A stretch of DNA of 64,000 nucleotides from Achatina immaculata (taxonomy: Eukaryota > Mollusca > Gastropoda > Stylommatophora > Achatinidae). The notes under the pieces were generated by a model. It did no database searches. It saw only the letters and a program-made list of their open reading frames with translations, and was not told where the DNA came from. Positions 45,832 through 56,304 of this stretch are shown here, one piece after another (position 1 is the first letter of the stretch; each line of letters begins with the position of its first letter). Location of the stretch: positions 53,357,282-53,421,281 of the forward strand of contig CM019702.1 in NCBI GenBank assembly GCA_009760885.1, read 5' to 3'. Position numbers and translations under genes: made by a program.

Positions 45832-46400
45832 GTTGGCTCGGAAAAATATCAAATGACAGTTATGAAATATTGTTTTTACAGACGCAAAGTTCTTGTTACT
45901 AACGCATTATTATGAAGTGGAAATACCATAAATACAATATTATCTGTGCTAACTTTTTGGTAACGAATCTCAGATAAACTTTGTCAGTTGCATAACAGGA
46001 TCATCCACTTGAACTTGTTTAGTGTTTATGACTACATCATTGTTTACAGCCACATTCCCCATCCACACAGCATTCTTCCTTTAGGTATATCTATCACTTT
46101 GATCCTAGCCACGGTGTGGGGAAGAGAGTTCCATATAATAAGGCGCTGTATCATCTAACAACCAGCGACCCATTGCTGACATGCTAGCGTCAAGGCTGGC
46201 GAACCACAGCTGACCGTCTCTCCGTTTCAAACGCAGTTAAAATTCCAAGCCCGGCTAACAGGGGAGAGATCGCCATACGAGAATAACAACATAAACGCCT
46301 TAATCCACTCTCAAGTCAATACAACGATGTGCCCTTGTAAGCGTCTCCTTAAAAAGCTTTATGTCAAGGTCATATGATATGCACTTCAAAAAATGTCCCC
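45766..46400 (-). repeat. Duplicated flank block (paralogue of 30420-31150)
   Basis: Ordered matches to 30420-31150, with a degraded U2-like stretch at 46091-46129 on the minus strand. Similarity stops near 46400, which marks the edge of the duplicated unit. Confidence 0.65.
45796..45826 (+). repeat. (GA)n microsatellite
   Basis: GA run present here but absent at the same point of the paralogue near 30450. Confidence 0.95.
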
Positions 46401-46504
46401 GTTTTCTGACAAAATGTTAACAGCATAGATTGTGAATTTTTAAAATGAAAATAATGTAGATACAAAAAAGTAGATAGCAATTAATATGCATATGTTGTTT
46501 TAAT

Positions 46505-46580
46505 AAAAACGGACCCTGAGTTTTAGTCACGGACCCCCACCCCACTAGAAGATCCGCGGACCACCAGTTGGCACCACTGA
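46505..46580 (-). mobile_element. hAT-like terminal sequence
   Basis: The minus strand reads 'cagtggtgccaactggtggt' then 'ccgcggatc', which resembles the common hAT end CAGTGGTTCTCAAC...GGTCCGCGG. The other end was not found, so this is a fragment at best. Confidence 0.4.
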
Positions 46581-46999
46581 TCTATCCACCGATATCACTA
46601 TAAGAAATGTGTATAGAATACAAATGCTAAGCAGACATAAAAAAGAAGAGGTGTCAGGGTATTTTTAGTGTACACCGCCCACGTTACAACATACAATACA
46701 TGTAGACTAATAGAACTGCCCCTATAGCTACCAAAAACGACAAAATATCACCGCATGGCCGGTTTCATCGCGTAAAAATAGGTCACAATGAACTGAAAAT
46801 AGCTACTGTGATTCCCCAGATACTAAACGAGAATAAACGTCTAGAGCAACGATCAAGAAAACCTGAAACCTGTTTACACATCTTTAGCACTGAAGTGCAA
46901 AATAATAGGAACATGTTAACTTTTCATTAACAGGGACTTATGAAAACGAGTAAACACGTTCTGAACAACGAAAGGGATAATAACTTTAATTAACACTCG
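46581..46999. other. Unrecognised spacer
   Basis: No coding or repeat signal was recognised; it precedes the rDNA-like block. Confidence 0.35.
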
Positions 47000-47479
47000 A
47001 ATCACGGTCTCATAACGGTACTTTCATCATCACTTAACAATGACTGATAGAGCAGATTTTAATTGCCCGCATATTCTTCTGATTTCAGCTCTGAAATTTC
47101 TCATTACGTTTCTTGTATGTCAGCTGCTCACAGCTGCACAGTGCGGGCTGCTGTTGTGCAGACCGACCGTTCGAGCGAAGCTTCTAAATGGCTATCCAGC
47201 CAGGTTCGTGCTAACGGTGTACTACGGTTTTGTCCACCGGCTGTCTCGAAATTAGCCAATCTCTCGCAGAGTATCGGGTCTACAGTATGTAATGTGCGTT
47301 GATTGTGGGTGCCGAGCTTTCTTCTCGTTCGATAGAGCAGAGAGAGCAGGCTGCCGCCTGTTAAAGGAAAAAAAAACGCCGCCATGGTGGAAAGGGATTC
47401 GTTCTGAGCAGAGCGCTGTCTCCGTTGTCCCGTGTCGGTCTATGGGCAGATATCCGACTACTGTTCGGTGATGAAAGCT
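47000..47479 (+). other. Putative 5' external transcribed spacer of an rDNA unit
   Basis: Higher GC than its surroundings and directly abuts the 18S 5' end. It encodes nothing recognisable. Position alone suggests 5' ETS. Confidence 0.45.
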
Positions 47480-48070
47480 ATATCGTTGATCTTGCCAGTA
47501 GTCATATGCTTGTCTCAAAGATAAAGCTTTGCATGTGTAAGTTCAAGCTGTCTCACGGTGAAACCGCGAATGGCTCATTAAATCAGTCGAGGTTCCTTAG
47601 ATGATACGATCCTAATTGGATAACTATCGTAATTTTAGAGCTAATACATGCTTACCAAGCTCCGACCCTCGTGGAAAGAGCGCTTTTATTAGTTCAAAAC
47701 CAATCGTCGTTGCCCTTCCAGGGGCGAGGCGTCTCAAATAGTGACTCTGGATAACTTTGTGCTGATCGCATGGCCTTCTGTGCCGGCGACGCATCTTTCA
47801 AATATCTGCCCTAACAAATGTCGATGGTACGTGACATGCATACCATGTTTGTAACGGGTAACGGAAGGTCAGGATTCGATTCCGGAGAGGGAACATGAGA
47901 AATGGCTACCACATCTAAGGAAGGCAGCAGGCGCGCAACTTACCCACTCCCGGCACGGGGAGGTAGTGACGAAAAATAACAATACCGGACTCTTTCGATG
48001 CCCCGTAATTGGAATGAGTACACTTTAAACCCTTTAACGAGGATCCATTTCAGAGCAAGTCTTTTCCAAG
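47480..48070 (+). rRNA. 18S rRNA fragment, 5' part (pseudogene)
   Basis: Begins at the diverged 18S start ('tatcgttgatcttgccagta') and continues through 'gtcatatgcttgtctcaaag', 'gaaaccgcgaatggctcatt', 'aggcagcaggcgcgcaactt' and 'gtgacgaaaaataacaatac' to 'aacgaggatccattt'. Scattered substitutions and small indels in normally invariant positions show it is not a working copy. Sequence such as 'ttattagttcaaaaccaatc' fits molluscs. It ends where an RTE fragment enters. Confidence 0.9.
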
Positions 48071-48362
48071 CATTCGTTCATTCATTTGCATGTCCCTTGC
48101 GGAACTTTGCCTCCTTAACACCACACCTGTAGGCCTCTCGGTTGTGAGCAAGATGGTTTACTTCTGATGCATCCATTTGCATATCATCAACGATGTCTTG
48201 CAGCCATCTTCGTCTTGGTCTTATTCTCTTTCTTTTTCCCATTATATACACTTCCAAGACGGTCTTCTCTAGATTATCATGACGTTTAATGTGTCCAAAA
48301 TATTTACGTTGTCTCTGTTTAATCCTCTTTACTAGCCAATGTTCTTCAATATTAAGTTCTTA
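48071..48362 (-). mobile_element. RTE-type LINE 3' fragment inserted in 18S sequence (copy 7)
   Basis: The minus-strand end 'gggacatgcaaatgaatgaa' with a GAAT-type tail lies at 48071-48090, and the upstream end is near 48362. It splits the 18S fragment in the conserved 530-loop region; about a dozen 18S bases are missing at the junction. Confidence 0.85.
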
Positions 48363-48433
48363 ATAATAACTCCAGATCCAATAGCGTATATTAAAGTTGT
48401 TGCGGTGAAAAAGCTCGTAGTTGGATCTCAGGT
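48363..48433 (+). rRNA. 18S rRNA fragment, continuation after the LINE (pseudogene)
   Basis: Reads 'ctccagatccaatagcgtat' and 'agctcgtagttggatctcag', the 18S sequence expected next. It stops at 48433, where the inverted-repeat-element arm begins. Confidence 0.9.
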
Positions 48434-49640
48434 GCCGCTGCTGGTGATATTCCTCAGACGCCGTGCGTGGAGTGGGCTCCTCCTGGGCAATGAAGAAAGG
48501 TGCAAATGGGGTTGTCGTGCGGCACCTCTGTGGAAAAGGTGAAAGAAAGGAATAAGCGAAGTAAACAGTAGTCAAATCACGGCACATCTGTTCCGGGTGT
48601 TGGCCACGTCCTAAGTGCACTCATATCGGGCGAAATGCCTGAACCGTCTTAACACAGAGGTTAAAACACTGCTGGCAAGATTCTTCGGGTGCCGCGCGTG
48701 AGTGAAGCTTCTCCTGGCCAAGGAAGAAAATGCGGAAAAGCAATCAGGGTTGCTGTGTGGCGCCGATGTGAAACGGTAAGGGAAAGGATAAAGTGTACTT
48801 AATCGGCATGTCCAGTAATATCGCGGCGAGAGCTACCCATACCACGGCGCCTCTGCTGTTGAGGTCGGCCACGTTCGATATACACCCATACTGGTGGAAT
48901 ATGCCTAAATCGGCTTACATCAGGGGTGAACCTTGATAGCTACGCATGTCACGGTACCTCTGCTCTAGAGGTCGGTCACGTCCTATATATATCCATTCTG
49001 GAAAATGTACCTAAACCGGCTTACAACAGGGGTGAAACTTGATGGCTACGCAAGTCATGGTATCTCTGCTCTAGAGGTCGGTCATGTCCTACACACGCCT
49101 ATACTGCGATAATATGCCTACAACGGCTCAACCCAGGGTGGAAGCCACTAGTGGCGAGAATTCGTCCTCCTGGTCAAAAGTTCCGTCCTGGTCACAACTA
49201 GTAAGGGCAGCGGCCACGACCACTAAATGTTGAAGTCAGAGACACTGGATCAAAGCAGTCTAGATAGGCATCCGGTGGGGATGTATGCGTATCCTAATCA
49301 CGCTGAGGTTTTCCGGTGAGAAAGTACAATGCAGGAATGAAGGGGCAATCACCTCTCCTCCGTCGGTGATAGGGGTATCATAAAACACGTCGACGTTTTC
49401 CGGCGAGAAAGTCTAACTCTAGATCAAACTGTTGGGACGAAAACAACGATGCCACGCAATCTGGCTTCTGAGACCCAACAAGAATACAGGCTCAAGCCAT
49501 GCGATACTCTGAACCTCTTGTGGTCCTCTCGGGGATCTCGTGTGTTCCTTATGGGGGACCACGGGACCTATAGAGGATTACATGTGTAAATTCAGTAAAA
49601 TCACAGGGCGGTCTTGGTGGTTGAACTGATCCAAGAATAA
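48434..49640 (+). repeat. Single arm of the long-inverted-repeat element fused to 18S DNA
   Basis: Colinear with 2295-3600: the same opening ('gccgctgctggtgat'), then ~118-bp units ('cctctgctctagaggtcggt'), then ~91-bp units ('tgaggttttccggtgagaaa'), then 'acgcaatctggcttctgaga' and 'gaccacgggacctata'. No inverted second arm follows. Confidence 0.85.
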
Positions 49641-49909
49641 GTTTTCTTGTATGTCAGTTAATGAAAACCAAGAAAAGCAAAGAAGTTTTTGGAGCATTAT
49701 ATAAAAACAGAAATAAACTGAACGTTTTAATGGGGAAATACTTTGATTCCATAGAACAAGAGAACATAATTATGGGAACAAAATAATGAAGATTGAAGTT
49801 GCGACAAATGGTATCAGCCTTTTCAACTGGATAATGGATTAGCCTTTATTGGACGAGCGATTGATCAGTAATAAGTAATTTTAGGGTCATGTAGAAAATA
49901 ACTTTCAAC
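49641..49909. other. Short spacer
   Basis: No feature was recognised. Confidence 0.35.
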
Positions 49910-52015
49910 AAAGGCATGCAAAATATACAACATAGATATAAGAATTTGCAAATTATCCTTACAGCGAACACATGGAGAATAATGAAATATGTATCTGCAA
50001 TAGCAAATATAAATAGTATAGATGAACAATGGGAAATGTTAAGAGATTCTATCCACCAAACTGTTAAGGAGATAATACCACCAAACTGCAGATATAGACA
50101 GACAGTGCGAACGAAGAAGAAGAAGAAGATACCACCAAAAAAAAGAAGCCTCTAAAAATAAGTGGATGACAGACGACATCTTAGGACTGATGGACAGGAG
50201 GAAAAATATAGCAAGATAAATAAAGAAATCAGACGCAAATGCAGAGAAGCAAACGAAGTGTGGTTAAATGAACAGTGCAGACAGATAGAGGACTCTCATA
50301 TTAAAGACAGTAAAAACACGCACAAACGAATTAATGAACTCACAGGCAGTAAAACAAAATATACCACAGGATGCCTGAAATCGAAAGAAGGTAAAATGTT
50401 AATGGGAAAAGAAGACATTGTGGACAGGTGGACAGAGTATATCGGTGACCTGTATGGAGGAGAAAGACCAAAATTAACACCAGATACTGAAAACTGTGAT
50501 GGACCACCAATACTTGAAGATGAAATCATAGATGACATCAAACACATAAAGAAAGGAAAAGCGACTGGACCTGATAATATAACAATAGAAGAAATAGAGG
50601 CACTAGAGGAGACAGGAATAAAAATAATAACCAAGTTACTGAATGACATTTACAACAGTGGTTATATTCCTAGTGACCTGATTAAATCAACGTTTATAGC
50701 ACTACCAAAGAAACCAGGTGCAAAGGAATGTGACGACCACCGGACTATCAGCCTCTCATGTCACATAACGAAGCTACTTCTGAGAATAATTATGAGAAGA
50801 ACAAAAAAAAAGATAAAAATGGAAATAGATGAACAGTTTGGATTTGTTAAAGGAAAGGGAACACACAATGCCATTTATGCTTTACAAACACTAACAGAAA
50901 GAGCTTTAGAAGTACAGAAAGATCTCTACTTATCCTTCGTTTATTACACCAAGGCATTTGACAAGGTGAAACATAATGAAATTATTAAAATGCTTGAATA
51001 CATCAATATAGACGCCAAAGACCTGAGGATTGTAAAACATCTATACTGGCAGCAAGAAGCAGCAGTTCGAGTTGAAAATAGGATTGGAAAATATCAACCT
51101 ATAACACACGGGGTGCGACAAGGATATGTACTATCTCCAGACCTTTTTTCTCTGTATAGCGAGAATATTCTAAGAACAATCATCACAGAACCAGGCATAA
51201 AAATTGGAGGATACAATATTAACACCCTTCGATATGCTCACGACACAGTACTGATAGCTGAGAACCAACAAGACCTGCAAAATATCTTGGATAAAGTCGC
51301 CAAAGAAAGTGAACAGAAAGGCCTTAATTTGAACATCAAAAAGACAGAGACTATGGTTATATCTAAGAAACAGAATTCATCAGCATGCAGTATTAAATTA
51401 AACGGAAATATTCTACAGCAGGTGCAGAAATTCAAATACCTTGGAGCAGTAATCACTTCAGATGGGAAATGCAGAACATAAATCAGGAACAGAATAGGCC
51501 AAGCAAAGACTGCATTTCAGAGAATGAGAAAAATATTAGCTAACACATCTTTATCAATGAATGTTAGAAAACGAGTCCTAAAATGCTATATTGAACCTAT
51601 TTTGTTATAAGGAAGTGAATCATGGACAATAGGCAAGTCTGCACAAAAATCATTGAAAGCAGCAGAAATGTGGTTTATTAGAAGAATGTTTCGAATCCCC
51701 TGGACAGCAAAAATAACTAATGAAGAATGTATGATAAGAGCTTGAGAGACAAAAACCTTGTCAAAAAGATAAGAGAGAGACAATGTACTTTCATAGGACA
51801 TGTAATGAGAAGAGGGGGCATTGAAAATATTATAACAACAGGAAAAATAGAAGGAAGAAGATCAAGAGGAAGACCAAGAGAAATGACAGTCTGACGGGAT
51901 GATGTGAGAGAGATCACCAACTGAACTGATGGCCTGCATGAAGGATCGTGTACTCTGGAGAAGCATAATAGCCAACGCCAGTCGGCACGGCACATGATTA
52001 TGATGATGATGGTGA
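49910..52015 (+). mobile_element. LINE family B, linker-RT-3' end
   Basis: 5'-truncated non-LTR element. It reads a linker (49916-50155), the long RT frame (50162-51481), a post-RT C-terminus in broken frames ('AAEMWFIRRMFRIPWTAKIT', 'CTFIGHVMRRGGIENI', 'GRRSRGRPREM') and a (GAT)n-like tail 'atgattatgatgatgatgg' ending near 52015. A second, inverted copy of the 3' end is at 61962-62640. It lies in the 3' flank of gene C. Confidence 0.85.
50162..51481 (+). CDS. LINE family B reverse transcriptase, open but catalytically altered
   Basis: A 439-codon frame in a 5'-truncated LINE. An N-terminal helical linker covers about residues 1-120. The RT follows: 'KATGPDNITIEEIEALEETG' (about 133-152), 'FIALPKKPGAKECDDHRTIS' (about 179-198), 'FGFVKGKGTHNAIYAL' (about 227), motif A as LSFVYYTKAFD, 'THGVRQGYVLSPDLFSLYSE' (about 315-334), and the catalytic box as RYAHDTVLIA. 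Motif A normally has FIDY and the box YADD. Both metal-binding Asp positions are therefore replaced (Tyr and His), so the enzyme should be inactive although the frame is open. The stop at 51479 cuts off the C-terminus seen in the next frame. Confidence 0.8.
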   Translation: MDDRRHLRTDGQEEKYSKINKEIRRKCREANEVWLNEQCRQIEDSHIKDSKNTHKRINELTGSKTKYTTGCLKSKEGKMLMGKEDIVDRWTEYIGDLYGGERPKLTPDTENCDGPPILEDEIIDDIKHIKKGKATGPDNITIEEIEALEETGIKIITKLLNDIYNSGYIPSDLIKSTFIALPKKPGAKECDDHRTISLSCHITKLLLRIIMRRTKKKIKMEIDEQFGFVKGKGTHNAIYALQTLTERALEVQKDLYLSFVYYTKAFDKVKHNEIIKMLEYINIDAKDLRIVKHLYWQQEAAVRVENRIGKYQPITHGVRQGYVLSPDLFSLYSENILRTIITEPGIKIGGYNINTLRYAHDTVLIAENQQDLQNILDKVAKESEQKGLNLNIKKTETMVISKKQNSSACSIKLNGNILQQVQKFKYLGAVITSDGKCRT

Positions 52016-52029
52016 TGTATCTGCTCAAA

Positions 52030-52385
52030 ACTAAAAAAAAAGTGTTGTATCAATGTATAGCAACAGATAACTGCTTCAGTGTCAGGTTCTCTATACTCGA
52101 GAAAGAGGAAAGAAAGTATGCGATAAGTTAATAAAAGTACATTCGTGGTAAGAAAAAAAGATGCTAAATGGTGTTTAAATTATATATTTGATTTTATAAT
52201 TCCTCCAGCCATTCTGAACATCCCTTGTTCTTATTGCGTTTGTTCAGTAAGAAATGCAGTGTATTATCACATTTATTAAAACTTTATTATTCACATATTG
52301 AATTCCCATCTAGAGAGAAAGTGCCCAATCTTAAAGCCAATAGAATTTTCACCACTATTAAAAAGAAGCTCTATTGCTTGTCTTT
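52030..52385 (-). other. 3' flank of gene C with candidate poly-A signals
   Basis: Paralogous to the flank of gene B. Minus-strand AATAAA occurs at 52272-52277 and 52283-52288, about 100 bases after the stop. Confidence 0.5.
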
Positions 52386-52991
52386 TTATTTGTTTTCTCT
52401 TGACTGCGCTCGAAATATAGCTCGTAAGGTTTCTCTGTATTTACTGCTCATGTGATAATAAATAAAAATATTTATTGATGAGTTCACAGACTCCAAGACA
52501 AAGACGATTCCGAAAAGTATTATTCCAATCTTTAAATATTTACCACTAAAGCAAAGCTCTGGTTCCAACGCTACAGCCAGCACGGCGATACAGAGAGGTG
52601 AAAAGCAAACAATAAACAAAGTAGAAATCATGACAACCATCTTGGACACTTTCTGGTTACGGCTGGAGATTCTGTCAGCTTGTGCAGGAGCTGCGGACGT
52701 TTTTCTCCATTGTGTTTGCTTCTGTAATGTAACTACCAGTATCACAGTGCAGATGACGATGATGGCAAAAGCTGGCATTGGAATGATGAAGTTATTTATG
52801 GCATAAGAAATGCTTTCAATGTTTTCGCCATCATCCACAAAAACACGACCAAGGATAGTCTTATTTCTTAATGGAGAAAATTTCATTTCCAATTTACTGG
52901 CAGCGTACAGAGGGGCTATAGTAACCTGGAGAATGATGAATACAGTGACGATAATGATGACCATTTTTTTTGACGACAGAAAGCTTTTCAC
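52386..52991 (-). pseudogene. GPCR gene C, exon 3 (open, but gene damaged)
   Basis: 606 bases, unbroken, the same length as gene B exon 3. The acceptor 'ctattcag' precedes 52991. It reads VKSFLSSKKMVIIIVTVFII, the TM5 region with PMPAFAIIVICTVILVV, RNQKVSKMVV, TM6 with CFSPLC, and TM7 ESVNSSINIFIYYHMSSKY to REENK and stop. The exon itself looks usable. It is listed as pseudogene because exon 2 of this gene has lost its donor, so normal splicing to this exon is not possible. An intact exon suggests the damage is recent. Confidence 0.75.
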
Positions 52992-53353
52992 CTGAATAGA
53001 AAAAAAAATAAGAAAAATGTTAATCTTTCTTTCGTCCTCTCTCACTCTCTCTCTCTCTCTCTCTCTCTCTTCTTTCCTTTTTTTTATTTCTTCTTCTTTC
53101 TTTACTTTTTCTATATTTCTTCACCTTTACAATCCGTTGCACATCAATGACGCATATACTTCCTTACGTTATCTAAATTACCACTTTGTAAAAATTTAGC
53201 ATGGGTAGTAAGTTACAAGGAGGTTTTTATGTTCGAGATAGAAGATTGTCTTTCCGTTTGTTAAACTAAAGAAACAGTGAAATAGCCCATTCAAAACTGG
53301 ACTGAAATGTATTTTGTTATATTTATTCATCGAAATGTGTCTGTCTTCCTATT

Positions 53354-53552
53354 ATGCACAAACATCTTTCCAGGGTGATTACTGCTGTGATCCAACTGCT
53401 AACTCGAGTGAAGGCTGTATGAGGTATTGTAAAGACGAAGAAACTAACTTCTATGGGTTCCAAAGGCAAGTCAGCTGCAATCATTGATGGGTTGAACATA
53501 ACATTTACCCCCACGAGTGTTATAAGTGAGCCAAGGTCAGAAAAGGCGAGAC
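53354..53552 (-). pseudogene. GPCR gene C, exon 2, truncated with donor deleted
   Basis: The acceptor 'cctacaaag' precedes 53552, and TM2-TM3 reads normally (GVNVMFNPSMIAADL, 'TRVSSWITAVITLERCLCI'). After CI the sequence switches directly to intron 2 sequence ('atttattcatcgaaatgt' on the plus strand at 53321-53338, matching 33380-33398 in gene B). The last five codons (TAPLK), the donor and most of intron 2 are gone. Translation would run GRQTHFDE and stop. No nearby consensus donor is visible. Confidence 0.85.
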
Positions 53553-53689
53553 CTTTGTAGGAATATAATTGTATTAAAGTTATTAAAATATAAGCTTAAG
53601 TAATTCTCTTACATGGCGAATAGGATACACTCAAAAAAAAAAAAAAGAAATTTTCATTGACATTTCAGTTATTGTACAATATTTTCGAT

Positions 53690-54240
53690 GGCTATTTTGG
53701 CCGTCGCAAAAAAGGGTTTTGTCGTAACTGATAATTTTTGTGATGAAGTGTCTTTTCATTTATCGCAAAGACATGCTAGACATGGGGAACCCAGAATCCT
53801 AACTCTGGGAAAGAGATCGAAAGTGAACGTGCTTTGTGCCATTTCCAGAAGACATGTGTTAGGCTCCTACTTCTTCTTTGAGGACAGTCTCACAGAAACA
53901 TTATACCTGGACTTACAGGAGAGTTGGTTAATGTCACAACTCGCGGACGAGGAGGAACAGGAGTTCATTTTACAACAACACGGGGCTTCATGCTATTGCT
54001 ATTTGAAAGTAAAGGAGTATCTACATGAAGACCTGCCAGTTCAGTGCTTTGGTCGTCTGGCGAAGGCCCACCGCATGGTTACGTGCAAATACACTGCAGG
54101 AATTGCCATGGGTCATCAACATCAACATCAAGAACGCCACAAAAGACATGCTTGAGAGGTTCCCGGGCATATGCTGTACCACATGTAGGTCGCATACACA
54201 ATGTATTAAAGGCATATATTTTTCTTTCAAACACTGGTAA
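53690..54240 (+). pseudogene. Tc/mariner-type transposase relic in gene C intron 1
   Basis: A 155-codon frame (53688-54155) reads 'RRHVLGSYFFFEDSLTETLY', 'LDLQESWLMSQLADEEE' and EFILQQHGAS, where the family has a QQDGAP box, so the catalytic Asp is His. The C-terminal 'KDMLERFPGICC' continues in another frame to about 54235. It is 5'-truncated (the HTH domain is missing). The same relic is in gene B intron 1. Confidence 0.75.
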
Positions 54241-54337
54241 TATCATGCATTCTGTTCAGTATTGGTGAAAATAAGATCGTGCAAGATCAATCAATAGTTT
54301 GTCAATGCCCTGTGCAATAAACACACACACGGGCACA

Positions 54338-54362
54338 CATTATATATATATATATATATCTA
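54338..54362 (+). repeat. (TA)n microsatellite
   Basis: TA run next to a CA run at 54317-54337. Confidence 0.9.
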
Positions 54363-54364
54363 TA

Positions 54365-54672
54365 CACACAAAAAGAACAAATATATCTATACTATAAGAG
54401 CTTAATATTGAAGAAGGCTGGCTAGTAAAGAGGATTATAGAAAGAAAATATTTTGGACACATTAAACGTCATGATAATTTAGAGAAAACCGTATTGGAAG
54501 GATACATAATGGGAAAAAGAAAAAGAGGAAGACCAAAACGAAGATGGCTGCAAGACATTGTTGACGATCTGGAAATGGATGCAACAGCAGCAGGCCATCT
54601 TGCTCATTACCGAGAGGCTTACACGAGTGCTGTTTGGGAGGCAAAGTTCCGCAAGGGTCATGCAATTGAATG
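54365..54672 (+). mobile_element. RTE-type LINE, 3' fragment (copy 8)
   Basis: Post-RT region ('ILQELNIEEGWLVKRI'-like, 'KRKRGRPKRRWLQDIVDDLE') to the terminus 'catgcaattgaatgaatga'. It lies in gene C intron 1. Confidence 0.8.
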
Positions 54673-54684
54673 AATGATATATAC

Positions 54685-54715
<31 letters not shown>

Positions 54716-55089
54716 TATATACATGTATATTCTTGTGAAGGTGTAGATGTTGTCCAATAGGTAGTCTGTGACTCCCAGATGATATAAATGCGTCAGGGGT
54801 AGTGAATCATAGCTGACCAAGGCGCTGTCCCAATTCTCCGTTGGCAAACCCAGTAAAATACATAGCCTACATAACAAGGCAGGGATCGGCATAGTCCCCA
54901 TGGTGGTGGAGTCTGATGAAGGTGTATTGCACATGCCCTGGTTTTATACTGTACTCCGGGACTAAAAGTGTAGAGGCTGTAATCCGATACAACGCAGATA
55001 AGATGCTGTACCTCGACACCTCTACATCATCGAAAACAAAAAACATCAGCTCACTGTTATATGGAGGGAGCACAAGGTAAGAGAACACG

Positions 55090-55130
<41 letters not shown>

Positions 55131-55131
55131 C

Positions 55132-55345
55132 CTGTCATGCCTTAGAGCCACATAGGGATGTTGTGTTAGTGCCCATATTTTCCGTGATATGGTCAGTATC
55201 ACGCTTGGCTGACTTTCCTTCTCCACCTCCAGAAGAAGTCGGTTACCCATTTCTACAGCTGGGTGATTGGGATGCCTCCAGCCGAATTCGAACCACTGAA
55301 CTTCGCTATGGGAGACCAGTACACTAACCACCACACAACTCAGAC
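55132..55345 (-). mobile_element. tRNA-headed SINE (copy 1)
   Basis: On the minus strand the head reads 'gtgtggtggttagtgtactg' (A-box region) and 'ggttcgaattc' (B box, 55284-55294). A body with 'gcgtgatactgaccatatca' follows, shared with the SINE at 62830-63120. The tail is a (TA)n-adjacent AT run. Confidence 0.65.
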
Positions 55346-55757
55346 ACCATTTATATATATATATATACACATATAAATATATACATGTATATCCTTGTGA
55401 AGGTGTAGATGTTGTCCAATAGGTAGTCTGTGACTCCCAGATGATATAAATGCGTCAGGGTTAGTGAATCATAGCTGACCAAGACGCTGTCCCAATTCTC
55501 CGTTGGCAAACCCAGTAAAATACATAGCCTACATAACAAGGCAGGGATCGGCATAGTCCCCATGGTGGTGGAGTCTGATGAAGGTGTATTGCACATGCCC
55601 TGGTGTTATACTGTACTCCGGGACTAAAAGTATAGAGGCCGTAATCCGATACAACGCAGATACGATGCTGTACCTCGACACCTCTACATCATCGGAAACA
55701 AAAAACATCAGCTCACTGTTATATGGAGGGAGCACAAGGTAAGAGAACACGGAATAT

Positions 55758-55805
<48 letters not shown>

Positions 55806-55810
<5 letters not shown>

Positions 55811-56028
55811 CTGTCATGCCTTAGAGCCACATAGGGATGTTGTGTTAGTGCCCATATTTTCCGTGATATGGTCAGTATCACGCTTGGCTGACTTTCCTTC
55901 TCCACCTCCAGAAGAAGTCGGTTACCCATTTCTACAGCTGGGTGATTGGGATGCTTCCAGCCGAATTCGAACCACTGAACTTCGCTATGGGAGACCGGTA
56001 CACTAACCACCACACAACTCAGACACCA
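55806..56028 (-). mobile_element. tRNA-headed SINE (copy 2, from tandem duplication)
   Basis: Same SINE as 55132-55345, duplicated with the surrounding 660 bp rather than inserted independently. Confidence 0.65.
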
Positions 56029-56304
56029 TTTATATATATATATATATACACAAAATTTGGAAATTAATATTAATTTAATCTTCAAACACATACAATATAT
56101 ATATATATTTTTTTTTTCAAAAATATTTTGCCTCATCCTCAAGTTGTTTTTTTTTTCCAAAATATTTTGCTTCATCCTCCAGGTGTCATTTCTGTGTCAT
56201 AGTTATGAGCGTATTATGCCTTCAGATATTTAAACACTACAGTCAAGTTTAAAACACATTAAATATCACTGTATATAGTGTTTAAAAAAGTATGTTCTTC
56301 TTAC

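Larger units (their letters stand above)
54716..56045. repeat. Direct tandem duplication, two ~660-bp copies
   Basis: 54716-55375 and 55376-56045 are nearly identical, starting 'acatgtatattcttgtgaag' / 'acatgtatatccttgtgaag'. Each ends in a (TA)n tract before the next. Each copy contains a (TA)n run in its middle and an inverted SINE. They differ in TA length and a few substitutions, so the duplication is recent. Confidence 0.9.

Noticed and set aside
45649..45915. Frames through (TA)n/(GA)n
   Set aside because: Simple-sequence artefacts.
47040..47518. Overlapping frames of 70-88 codons on both strands before the 18S
   Set aside because: GC-richer rDNA spacer tends to be open by chance; frames overlap on both strands without codon preference.
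54867..56175. Long minus-strand frames of 150-167 codons in the tandem duplication
   Set aside because: They run through (TA)n tracts and a SINE (Tyr-Ile repeats) and are duplicated with the repeat. No protein-like conservation.
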